A stretch of 64,000 nucleotides of DNA from Cercozoa sp. M6MM (lineage: Eukaryota > Endomyxa: Ascetosporea), in the NCBI GenBank assembly GCA_040357565.1, contig JBDODJ010000013.1. One strand, 5' to 3'. Under the pieces are notes generated by a model. That model did no database searches. It saw only the letters and a program-made list of their open reading frames with translations, and was not told where the DNA came from. Position numbers and translations under genes: made by a program. Positions 32,845 through 46,375 of the stretch are shown one piece after another (the stretch's first letter is position 1; each line of letters starts with the position of its first letter).

Positions 32845-35549
32845 GGTTGTCAGCTTAGGGAGATTCAAACGGTTAAATCGCGCTCGACTCACACTTCCAT
32901 TTTTGCGTTCGCTTGTCGCGTACCTTTTCGGACTTTGCAGTTCAGTTTTTTGTTAGCTGAACCCCGTGAGACAGGGGTCTAGAATGGTCTAGAATAATCT
33001 AACACATTTCTAGGATTTCTAGGATTTCTAGGCTGACTCTAGAAATCACAGAACGGGTAGAAATCGCTAGAAATGGGTCGAAAATTCACGGACTTGTGCC
33101 GCCCACAAAACGGTCGAACGACTTTAAACCCTGGTTTAGAAAACAGCAGCCCGCATCACAGCGCAGCGTGCAGTGTTTCGAGCACTGTGGCCTGCTTAGA
33201 ACGCTATATGAGCAAAAAAAATTGAGGATGATGCAAAAGTCTAAAACTTTAGCCAATTTTGTAGGAATGCGCTTGCAATAGCCCACCACGCACTTCAAGT
33301 CCTCACTGACGAGCGTGTCCTACTTGGACGCTGCACCCGGAACCATGGGCGAACCACAGTTAACGGGCAATGAGACTTTGTTGTTCCGTGGGCCTACCAG
33401 CGGATGTACGATCTTCCGTTAGTTGAGTTCAATTTAGATTAAAATTTGTGCACGAGTTTCAACCATAACATCATGGGCCGAATCGATGGTGAGACCATGG
33501 CACAGGCGTTGTTATCTGGACTGTTCAGTCTAGTAGATGTATACTATGATACAGGATACAGAAAGAAATAATATCTAATTTAAATCTCGCTACAAGTACC
33601 TAAGTTTACTCAGTTTTACATTGGTAAATGTATTTGATCATATCAAAAATTCATTTAAGCACATTCACGCCCAAGTCCACGTTTTAAATTGCAATCGATA
33701 AGTCGATAAACACACACCGACGCGACCGTGCCGCTGGGCATCTTCTCAGATGCTTGTGGTATCTTTGAATATTCCTTTCATTTCGTCAGCCGAAAAATTG
33801 CCACACCTACAGAAGAGACATTGAGCGGCTGAGAAACTGTCCACCCCGGTATGCAGTCTCTCCCTCAAATTAAATCACTGTTCACAGCCTTCTGTGAGCG
33901 TTTAGCTGCATCAATGTTACGGCATAGCGTTTCTCAACCAGTCAAGTTGTCATCTGACGACTCGTCAGCGCGGACGATCAAATCTGAACCAGTAAATTTA
34001 TGGTTAATAGTGAAGGATTTGTTTTGCTAGGTATCTCCTGCATTACATCCTGAGGCTTCTACCTTGCATTCAGTTGTCAAGTGTTGTGCAGACCTGACTT
34101 CCTAGCTTGGGTCAAGCTTTCTACAGCTCACGCACTTTGACTGCAGGTATCTCTTCTCCAGCTTCCTTCTACGGAGCTCTTGTCCCTTCGCACTTGATAC
34201 GTTCTGCCGTGATAGTGCTTGGGCTGTTTTCTTTTAATTGCCATCAACAAGCCTTCGAGCTTTCGACGACCTTTTCTACAAGGATATGTCTTCTAATCAT
34301 CCGCATCGACGCCATTCTAACTGCGTGTTACTTCCTTTATTTAGTCGTCTTCAATACCTTAGTTACTGGTTTCCATACCGTAACATCAAACAGGGTTGTT
34401 TCTTAGACTTCCTCGCGGATCGGGTTTGAGGTGCCAAGTATCTTTGTCAAGTAACATGAACGGCATAGCGATTGGAGATGTAGTAACATGACCGTATGTG
34501 AGGAAAACCAACACCGTGCTAGGTTTCTTTCGGTTGATCTGCAGTTGCTTCAAATCGTACAGTCCTACGCGTCAGGTACGCTACTTCAGGCGTACCTCTA
34601 ATCTATCGCACGAATGCCATGCGGTCACAGATTCGTCAAGGCACAGAGTTGCTGTCTTCGCAAGGGTTACAAGGGTACGAATATCTCCCCTCGAGGTCGT
34701 CGCGCATGACATCACGAGTGTCGTATGCGCGCACAGATCTGGGTACCGGACATCATTCGTGCCCTCGTCTTTCTCACTCGAGACCTCCCCCCTTACACTC
34801 TCGGCGAAGGGCCCATTCGCACGCCACCGGAAGCATGCCCACCCGGGTGCACAGAGATCGCTTGCAAGCGGTAATTCTTTCTGTGATCTCTGAATTTCTC
34901 AACAGGGTGTCTGGGCTCACCGTTTTAGTGGTTGCTCAACTTTGCTTGCGACCTGGCTGGCGCGGGGTGCTCGCGGGAGCACTTCGCGAAGATGGTCGGT
35001 GATGCCGGTGACCTTTCTCTATTTGATTTCGTTTTCGAAGCCCGAGTGATACGATACTCAGACAGTAGTCGCCGCTAGTCATGATAAAGTTGTTACAAAC
35101 ACAGAACGTATAAGAAGGCAGGGCCTTTAATGGTGTCCAGGTTTGCTCGCAATTTTGTTTTTTTTTTAAAGTTAAAAGGGGAGCGGAAAAAGAAACGGTC
35201 AGCGAGACTGCCCGTCCGCCGGAACGCCACTGCACGCTTGTGCTCGCGGTCCCTGCTGTCGGCTCGGCAGCTGCCGCGGATGCTTTGAGTGCGGTGCGTT
35301 GTTGCGGGGGTTTCTGTTTTTTTTGCGCATATCGTCTGGTTGTCGATTTTCGCCGGTGTGCGTAGTCAACCAGCGCGCAGCCGCAGCCGCAGCCGCCCCG
35401 GTCAGGTGAGTCGGCACAAGTGGCAGAGACGGCCACTGGGGCCAACCTGAGCGATTTCGTGCTATCCCGGTGATGCAACACCCACGTTAAAGGTTGACAT
35501 TCCTGTACTGAGATTTGAATTTGTTTCGGTGCTCGTGTGCATGTCATGA
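32845..35549. other. Gene-poor stretch with TCTAGAA satellite and unresolved ORFs
   Basis: No supported gene. It opens with the satellite at 32955-33090. Short frames at 33096-33281, 34107-34429 and 34498-34893 (131 codons, Arg/Ser/Val-rich) have no recognised domain; the last could be a decayed mobile-element frame. A frame on the minus strand at 34936-35547 is Arg/Gln/Pro-rich and looks like a chance frame over GC-rich sequence. Confidence 0.5.
32955..33090. repeat. TCTAGAA-rich satellite, left copy
   Basis: Opens with CCCCGTGAGACAGGGG then TCTAGAATGG, followed by many TCTAGAA, TTTCTAGG and AGAAATC elements. A copy in the opposite orientation lies at 36903-37266. Confidence 0.8.
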
Positions 35550-35884
35550 AGTGGTATGCCTACAGATTCAAGCTGACGTGAGTGGCTGCGATATCAGCGC
35601 CTTGGCAGATGATGCTGAAATTGAGGTATTGCTGTGTGCGTGTTCGATGGTGTCCGTGTTATATGCCAGTATTTGTGCCTGTCTCTGTGTCGGTCCGGGT
35701 TTTTACCTACTGTATCTGTGTGAACATGGTATTGTGTGTCCGTGTGTGCGTGCGGCATAGACGTGTCTTTGCGCACTGTAGTTCGGCGGGAGTAAGTGAG
35801 GCAAGAACAACGCTCTCGGCGTGCTCTAACTCGTCATACCTGGTATTGTCTTTACACAACTCCTGCAGTCATGTCACGATCTAC

Positions 35885-35923
<39 letters not shown>

Positions 35924-36887
35924 CGTGTGTATGAAGATCCAGACCCACTCCTGGATGTTTACGACGCGCTGCCGACGCTGACCGTGAAAAACGTGGAGTG
36001 CGTGTTCTTTGGGTACTGTCTAAGCCAAGTCGAGGATCTCGCGGCATGTATCGTTCGCATGGCTCGCCTGCTTGCGGTATTATCGGTATGTCCACATTTT
36101 GTGCTAACATCGTTATTTCGACAGTGCCCCGTCGGTGACTTGTTCCTGCGCGTGTATTTGTCGACGGATGAGCCCTCGTCTCACTCGCGCCTACTGGTAC
36201 TGTAGACGATTTTCCCGCTGTTAATATTTGGTACCGTGCACTGATGCAGCCTGCGCTGTTTCCCAAGATCAACAGCGCCCAGATCGAACGCTTGCAGCGG
36301 CAGCCAGACGAGTGGGTGGACAAGCCGTTGAAGCCGCTGTGGAACCTGCTAGGTCGCTCGGTGTTCCTGTCGCCGAGTGGTATTGCTCTCGCACTCCCGT
36401 CGAACTTGCACTTTCAAATAACTTCACTGGCTGCAGAGAAGGAGTTCTACGTCATGTGGACTCTCGTCGAGCTGTCGCACCCTGTCACCTTGCAGGTATA
36501 TCTTTAATTCATTGCTCGTTTAGTTTAGACAGTATCTTTAATGTCTCTTTTCTGTCTTTAGGGCAAAGAACAACGATATGTCACGGACTTCGCATCGAAC
36601 TACAGCGACGAGGTGCGTGCGCACGTGCAGAACTACCGGGGGGGGCCTGGAAGATCTTATTGGTATCCACTGTGATTGTTGTCGTGGGATAGAGTGTTGG
36701 TTTTGCTTTCGACAATTTTACTGTCTCGCAGGAGCGCGCCGAGGCCGCAACGGACGCCGATTTTGTGAAAGCCAAGCGAGACAAGGAAGCAGCATCTACG
36801 CCAGTCGAACCGCAGGCTGGCGCAAAGCGTCGTTCGGCCGGCAACCGGCCTCGTCGGGCTCGTGCGAAAAAGCCTCGGTCATCGTAA
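35550..36887 (+). CDS. Small basic-tailed unknown protein
   Basis: Exons with good sites: ADVSGCDISALADDAEIE, then after a long microsatellite-containing intron DPDPLLDVYDALPTLTVKNV with ECVFFGYCLSQVEDLAACIV, CPVGDLFLRVYLSTDEPSS, PALFPKINSAQIERLQRQPD through WNLLGRSVFLSPSG, FQITSLAAEKEFYVMWTLVE, a KEQRYVTDFASNYSDE exon, and a C-terminal exon with KAKRDKEAASTPVEP and a strongly basic end (RRSAGNRPRRARAKKPRSS) at 36887. The basic tail suggests nuclear localisation or nucleic-acid binding. The start is not certain: the ATG at 35544 would hit a stop unless spliced. Right next to the right-hand TCTAGAA satellite. Family not recognised. Confidence 0.5.
35885..35931. repeat. (AT)n/(GT)n compound microsatellite
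   Basis: TATATA run followed by GTGTGTG run within an intron of the basic-tailed protein gene. Confidence 0.9.
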
Positions 36888-36902
36888 TTGAGCATCGCAG
36901 TT

Positions 36903-37266
36903 CTACGTTATTCTATAGTTATTCTACTCTTTCTAACTTGGTTCTAGCTCATTTCTAACTTGGTTCTAGCTCATTTCTAGCTCGGTTCTAGCTTATATCT
37001 AACTATTCTATTGTATTTCTAGTTCATTCTATTCCATTTCTATCTATTCTATTGTATTTCTAGTGTATTCTATTCCATTTCCAACTATTCTATTGCATTT
37101 ATAGTGTATTTCTATCCATTTCTAATACATTTCTACAGTTTCTACTGTATTTCTACAGTTTCTACTATATTTCTAGTGCATTTCTAACATATTTCTAGAG
37201 CGGTTCTAGAAAGTTCGTGTTTCTCGATGCATTTCTAGAACATTCTAGACCCCTGTCTCACGGGGG
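36903..37266. repeat. TTCTAG-rich satellite, right copy (inverted)
   Basis: Repeats of TTTCTAGCTCATT, TTCTATT and ATTTCTA variants, closing with CATTCTAGACCCCTGTCTCA and CGGGG, the reverse complement of the opening of the left copy. Confidence 0.8.
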
Positions 37267-37461
37267 AAGCACAAAATAATTGAACTGAAAGACTCAGTTC
37301 TTTCAAAACAGTCGAGTCTAGATTGTTACCTGGTCGCTGTTTTCGCCCAGGGTTGTTTGTCTACCGCCATTTAGAGCAAAAACACAAGCAACTTGGAGTT
37401 TTTCCTCAAGGAGTTAGGTTAGCAGGAGTTTTCGACAGTAAAGTAGCGAGTATTCGCAAAA

Positions 37462-38215
37462 TCAAGAAAAGTTCAATCTGCGCATGAGTCGATCGCGTCG
37501 CTGCTCTAGTTCCTGGATGGCACCTGAGCAATTGCGTTGCAAGCCAGCATCAACAAAAGCAAAATTTGAAACGTCAGAGGGACAGAAACAGATACGTTGC
37601 TGTTGCCGCAGTTGTTTCTGCAGGTCGGCAGGTGCGTCACAATAATCCACATCCTCCTCATAGTCGTCGGAGCGAGTCCACAGGTGTCGCTGATGACTCA
37701 GTGACTCGTTGATCTCGCGGGCGAAACTGTGCTCCTCACGTGTCTGCTGCAGCACGCGCTCCTGTCGGACAATCTTAGAGTTGAGCGACTCCTCCTCGGC
37801 ACGCCGCTCCGCCAGTCCGTGTTGAAGACTGTGGGGGGAGAGGGTTAGGGTTAAAGGGGTAGGGAGTAAGAGGGGAGGCAAGATACTCACTGATCTCCCG
37901 AAAGCGTCGCAGCTTGGCCTCCCAGAACTCGGTCTGCTGGCGCAGCTGGTGGTGCAGCACGCCTTCGTAGTAACTTCGCACTGACGCCGCCTTGGCTCGC
38001 GCGTACGCGTCCTCGTCGTCGTCCTTGTACTGCCTCCATAAACACATGAATATCCATTTAAACTAACCCCCTTAAACATGTCCCTTTAAAGTCGCCCCCT
38101 TAAAGATAGCCAACAGGAGGTACGTGCTGAGGTTGACGTGGCGTCGCATGCGGCACTGGTGATTCCAGTCGCGGATTTCCGCGCTCCACGTACATCTGGG
38201 CGTAGGAGAATAAAG
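37462..38215 (-). CDS. Coiled-coil protein, 5' part lost in assembly gap
   Basis: The last exons of a minus-strand gene. Visible exons: WSAEIRDWNHQCRMRRHVNL; WRQYKDDDEDAYARAKAASV with RSYYEGVLHHQLRQQTEFWE; RAEEESLNSKIVRQERVLQQ with REEHSFAREINESLSHQRHL and acidic YEEDVDYCDAPADLQKQLR; and GAIQELEQRRDRLMRRLNFS at the C-terminus. The YEGVLHHQLRQQTEFWEAKL segment followed by a long coiled coil resembles the C-terminal part of BRAP2-type proteins, but no RING or zinc finger is present to confirm it. The gene's start must lie in or beyond the N gap at 38245. The intron at 37828-37890 is C-rich on the coding strand. Confidence 0.5.
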
Positions 38216-38244
38216 TAGGAGATGAGAGGGAGTGAAGAGGGGGT

Positions 38245-38344
38245 NNNNNNNNNNNNNNNNNNNNNNNNNNNNNNNNNNNNNNNNNNNNNNNNNNNNNNNN
38301 NNNNNNNNNNNNNNNNNNNNNNNNNNNNNNNNNNNNNNNNNNNN

Positions 38345-38387
<43 letters not shown>
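38245..38387. repeat. (GT)n microsatellite bordered by 100-N gap
   Basis: Ns at 38245-38344 followed by a GT run to about 38387. Confidence 0.95.
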
Positions 38388-38388
<1 letters not shown>

Positions 38389-38907
38389 CCTTTTCGAAGT
38401 GTCTTGTTGCTTCTTTATATTTTATTTTAGACAGTTTTGGTGTAGAAAATCTGTGCTTTCATGACCTCGGCTCACGAGCCTTCTGAAGATTGAAACTTCA
38501 GTCAGTTCAACCATTGTTTTGGCGAGTTGCTCAGCCAAAGCTCAACTGACGGTCTGGAACTGCGAGCAAAGTCCGATCATGAGTGGTCCTTATTTTTCAT
38601 ATCCTAACCCAGGCTCAAGTGCACTCAGTGTCACCCCCTATACTTGTATCACTAGCCCGCCGAAAAAGACTGATCCACGAATAAAGAAGCGAACTTGTTC
38701 GTTTTCTTAACAACTAATCCAGCACACATCACTGGCGTCTTTCACTTTGGGCTGCGCTCTTGTTAAAAGTGAGCAGGCACGCCGGCACGCCAAGTTTGTG
38801 ATCGCTCCTCTCCTGGGTACCGTGCGGTAAACTGTAACTGTTTGTTGACTGTATTCAAATAAAACTGAAACTTAAACTTACTGTGTCTTTCTGATGCTGG
38901 ATGCAGG
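38388..38907. other. Intergenic; nothing recognised
   Basis: About 520 bases before the glycosyltransferase start. It has an AATAAA at about 38858-38863 and no supported ORF. It probably contains that gene's promoter. Confidence 0.5.
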
Positions 38908-39436
38908 ATGCACGAGACAGGTGATGTCCGATACACACGTCGATACGCGGTGGCGCAGTGTGTCGCGGTGCTCTTTGTCTGCGCGACACTACTCGTGACT
39001 CACCGGTCACTGCACGTGCAGCAGCCAAAGCTGCCTCACGAGCCGAGGGCCGCGTTGCCGCTGCAGCAGGAGCCGCTGCAGCATGAGCCGTCGTCGTATC
39101 GCGTGTGTCACTTTGCGCGAACCGAGCTCAGAAGCAGCGCCTTCACGGCGACCTTCCGCGACTACGCCGTGCGCTTCCTGTGGCAGCAGAGTGTGCAGTC
39201 GCTGGTGCGGCAGGTGGTGCCACCAGACGTGTACTACGAGGTCATTGTCTCCGTGTCCGACGAGTTAGTCGACCTCACTGGCCTGCAGGTCGAACACAGT
39301 GAGCGTGTGCGACTCTCACTGACACGCTCCGACTGGCGCAGTGTCATGATGCCGCGTCTTCGCGAGATGCAGCACCAGTGCGAAATGTACGCTGACTCTT
39401 CCCTGTCCTTGTGTGTGTGCGTGTGTGTGTGTGTGT

Positions 39437-39471
<35 letters not shown>

Positions 39472-39571
39472 NNNNNNNNNNNNNNNNNNNNNNNNNNNNN
39501 NNNNNNNNNNNNNNNNNNNNNNNNNNNNNNNNNNNNNNNNNNNNNNNNNNNNNNNNNNNNNNNNNNNNNNN

Positions 39572-39620
<49 letters not shown>

Positions 39621-39736
39621 GTGTGTGTGTGTGTCATATTCGTACATTGCCTGTACACTCTACATGATATATATCTATATATATATATATATAAACATAT
39701 AGATATATATATATATATATACTGTCAGTTTTAAGT

Positions 39737-39779
<43 letters not shown>

Positions 39780-40529
39780 ACACATGGGTCCATACTTATC
39801 AATTTTGCACAGGTACGCGACGACGATTCTAGATGCCGACGACGTCGTAGCCGATGGTTTGGTGCGCACGGTGCGTGACGAGGCGGTGCAGCTGGTGCCA
39901 CAGGGCTTCCAGGCCGCCGTGATTGGCGCTCCGCATCTGGCGCACCTTCTGGTCGCTTTCGGTCGCTGCGGTATCCTCAATCGGCCGGACGAGCAGCGCG
40001 AGCTATTCTACGCCGGCTGGTCAGTCGGTCAGACCATCGTTGCCAGTGCCGACATCGTTCACGCAGGCTACCTCAAGGAACCGCACAACTACGGGGTGTG
40101 TACACCATTTATGTCCCTTCCCCAGACTGTGTGAACTTAGATTTTAGTTGCTGGGCATCTGGGGTCACACACACCTGCTACACCGAGTGCGAGATCGCGT
40201 GTTGGTCACCAAGACAGGCAACCAATCGGCCTTGTCTCTGGTACCTTTATATATATATCTATTATCTATCTACTTGCTGCAAAAGAAGCAAATGGATGGA
40301 TGATGTAAGTTTGTGTAGATTAAAGAACAACCGACCTTCTTTTCGACCGGTGACGAGGAGAAACTGCAGGAGTTCCTCGATATTGACAGCTTCAACGCGA
40401 AACTCACTGGCGTCAAGATGATCCACAAGCGCGGCCTCGGACTCTACATGGCGACGCCGCTGTCGAGTCACTTTCCGTGGAAGCGACTCGACTCTTTGCC
40501 CGTGTGTGATGGTACACCGTGACTGTGTG

Positions 40530-40560
<31 letters not shown>

Positions 40561-40915
40561 CGTCACACAGAAGATACATGCTATGCTGTGTGCACAGAGC
40601 AACAGCAAGCAAAGGTCAAAGAGACCGTTGCAAGATTCGGCTACGACAGCGGTCGCATCGACTTGAACCGTGCACTCGGTGAGGCACAAGACGGCGTACG
40701 CATCATGGACGCCTGTCTCTCCAACAGTACGAGTGGCTCTACTCTTATGTGCGTCTACTGACTCTTTGATTGCTCTGAGTGCAGCTCACTTTGTTCGCTC
40801 GCAACACAAGCAATTCCGCCTCTTTCGCGCACACAATTCCTCCTGCAGCGAACTTGACGGAGTCTCCATCCCTGTGGCTGATGATTGGTGGGCGCGGAGA
40901 GGCGAACAAGCGTGA
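38908..40915 (+). CDS. Type II membrane glycosyltransferase, GT-A-like (rhamnosyltransferase-family-like)
   Basis: ATG at 38908 gives a short basic N-terminus ([17 protein letters not shown]) and one hydrophobic helix ([15 protein letters not shown]), then a Gln/Pro stem: a Golgi type II layout. The lumenal part has [40 protein letters not shown], then after a long microsatellite intron [18 protein letters not shown]. The LDADD motif is the metal- and sugar-nucleotide-binding DxD of GT-A enzymes and fits the putative rhamnosyltransferase family (Rhamno_transf). Later exons give [54 protein letters not shown] and a C-terminal exon ending [11 protein letters not shown] at 40915. A downstream frame to 41051 is read-through of the wrong phase. 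Introns carry GT and AT microsatellites and one N gap, so an exon might be missing. Donor and acceptor sugars are unknown. Confidence 0.7.
39413..39635. repeat. (GT)n microsatellite with 100-N gap
   Basis: GT runs with occasional GC around Ns at 39472-39571, in the first intron of the glycosyltransferase gene. Confidence 0.95.
39668..39778. repeat. (AT)n microsatellites
   Basis: Two TATATA runs, about 39668-39720 and 39741-39775, just before the exon carrying the DADD motif. Confidence 0.9.
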
Positions 40916-41250
40916 TGCACTCGACAGTACTGCACCAGCATGCTTAGAGAAAGTTAAGTCCCAGTATCTTAAGTTTATCTTGGAAAGCAATTTACTGTGG
41001 TCAACAAAGACAGCACTCGACTGTTGGAAGCAAGCAGTTTCGAGCAAGTAGTCAACCGTGTAGATTGATTGATGTTGACAGTAAAAGTACAGTAAATTGA
41101 CCATCACAAGCTAAAGCCAGCGCGGTGAAATCGCATGCGCGGCGGGGCTCAACCGAGGTTGAGAAGAAAGAAAGGACTCGCGTCGTGTCGTCATCTCAGC
41201 TGGCGTGCATTGACGCAACCCGCCGAGAGACATGGACAGCCGCCGGTCAG

Positions 41251-42223
41251 TTACCACGGCGTGACCGGACGCTGCTCCAGGTAGGCGGCAAGCTTCTCGT
41301 TCTGCTTGACCTTGGCGGCAATGGCAACCACCTTAGCCGGGAAAACCTCATCGGGGAACTTGGCCAGCTGGTCGCGCAGGTTGAACTGTTGCACAACAAG
41401 CATATCCATAATTCAATTCAAACAGAACAGACAGACATATAGGGGCAAGACTTACAATGGCGAGGTCAGCCAGCGTGATCGAATCACCGAACACGAAGTC
41501 GGTCTCGACAGTGTCGAGGTACTTCTTCAGGGCGGCCAACGCCTTGGACGTGGCGCCTTCGGTCACCTCTGCGAGCGCCTTCTCCGCTGCAAACACGAGA
41601 ATCTTGTTTCATCGGATGCTCGCTACTAGGACCAAACCAAACATACCACGCTCAGCCTCGGGCGTCGAGAACCAGAAGTTGCCGAACGTCTCGAACGCTT
41701 CGTTCACCTGCAGGAACACTGACGTCGTTCGTGCCTGCTCCTCGAGAGAGTCACCCAGCAGGTTGAGCGGCGACTTCTGCGCCAGGTAGAGAGCGATGGC
41801 AACCGACTGGCCGATCTTGGTTCCGTCCTCGAAGGTGAGAACCGGCAACTATGACATGTAATTAAATTGGCAACTATGATATGTAATTAAATTGATGTCA
41901 ACAAGCTCGCACATCTTCAGGGTTCGACATACCTGACCGAAGGGCTGCTCCTCCTTCTGGGCAGGCCAAGCAGGCACACCGTCAACGCCTGAAAATCAAT
42001 GTCATGTGTCCATATCCAGATTGCAACAGAATTTCGGCGGGCCGGGCCTTACCCAGCCGCTGGTCGACGTACTCGACACCGCCCACGGCCAGAATGAGTC
42101 GCGAGAGCTCGGCACGGCCCTGAAACACTCGGACTTACTCACGGCAAAAAAGCGCGGAAGCACACACCAAGCGAAACTTAACAAACACACCTTGCCGTTG
42201 AAGTAGGTGAGAGTGAGCGGCAT
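41251..42223 (-). CDS. Glutathione S-transferase, sigma-like
   Basis: Conjugates glutathione to electrophiles in the cytosol. ATG at 42223 gives MPLTLTYFNGK with the catalytic Tyr in the usual place, then GRAELSRLILAVGGVEYVDQ. The glutathione-binding segment is PFGQLPVLTFEDGTKIGQSV-AIALYLA, with Gln-Leu-Pro and Gln-Ser as in sigma/alpha/mu GSTs. The C-terminal helical domain reads NEAFETFGNFWFSTPEAERG, ALAALKKYLDTVETDFVFGD with SITLADLA (the N-capping box), and ends KLAAYLEQRPVTPW, close to the standard ending of sigma GSTs. Six exons, all in phase; about 205 residues, normal for the family. Start chosen because the conserved fold begins there; the upstream in-frame extension has no similarity. 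Confidence 0.93.
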
Positions 42224-42694
42224 TGTGGCTGTAGTAGCGTCAGTGCAAACAAACGCAACAAAAAGCGATGAAAGCAAAGAAAGAAATCGAGTGTGATGGG
42301 CGAATGGAATAGTGCGACCACTTTCTGATTCTGTGCTGAAACGACCGAAGGAGTGGAAGCTTCCAAAACAATCAAACGATCATCCCAGCCAACACGGGGC
42401 CGTTTTGGGATCAAATCATTGTGCGAGCAGCTGCTCATTTGTTGGTGAAGTCGAACGGATAGCTTTTGGATTTTTTAAATCATGTAGCGCGGAGCCGAAT
42501 AGTGCTCTGGCGGGCTTGGTCGAAATATCCTGTCGATTTTTTAAATTTGGAGCCGTGCTTGGAGATTGTACGCAACATACGCTGCACTGGCAAAATCGAT
42601 AAATAATCATGGCGGTGTATGTGTTCCATTCGTCCGGCCACCGAAGGAAACTGGAAATAGTGAAGCCTGGGTAGATGGAAGTCCATGCATCCGT

Positions 42695-46028
<3,334 letters not shown>

Positions 46029-46375
46029 TGCCTAGCAGAAAAACAGAGAAGATAAAACATCGCACTCAACGCAGGCGTCTTCTTTTGCTCGATCATGCGC
46101 GATGAGTCGAAACATTGATTGGGTGCGCCCGAACAGATCAACCGAGAACAAAAATGTGCTAGCACAATAGTAAAGGTACCTCCTTGGAATGTGCACCTAC
46201 TCACGCCCCACACAATTAATATTGGGCGTAAAGCGAAACAAACTGGGCGTTTTTTAAAGAACCTGCGTTTTTTAAGGAGGGTGACGTCTCATTATAGCCG
46301 GCAGCACCAGAACCTGCAAAACAACACAAATCGCCTTTTTGTGTTGTTTAACTGACGGATTGCAACTTCCAGAGC
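46029..46375. other. Divergent promoter region of exchanger and protease genes
   Basis: About 350 bases between two gene starts on opposite strands; it should contain both promoters. GCGTTTTTTAA is repeated at about 46247 and 46264. No clear TATA box. Confidence 0.5.

Noticed and set aside
34498-34893. 131-codon frame as a recombinase or retroelement gene
   Set aside because: No catalytic motif or repeat boundaries could be found, so it is kept only as an unresolved ORF.
40916-41051. Extension of the 38.9 kb glycosyltransferase to 41051
   Set aside because: It needs the last exon in a different phase from the donor; the in-phase reading ends at 40915 with [11 protein letters not shown].
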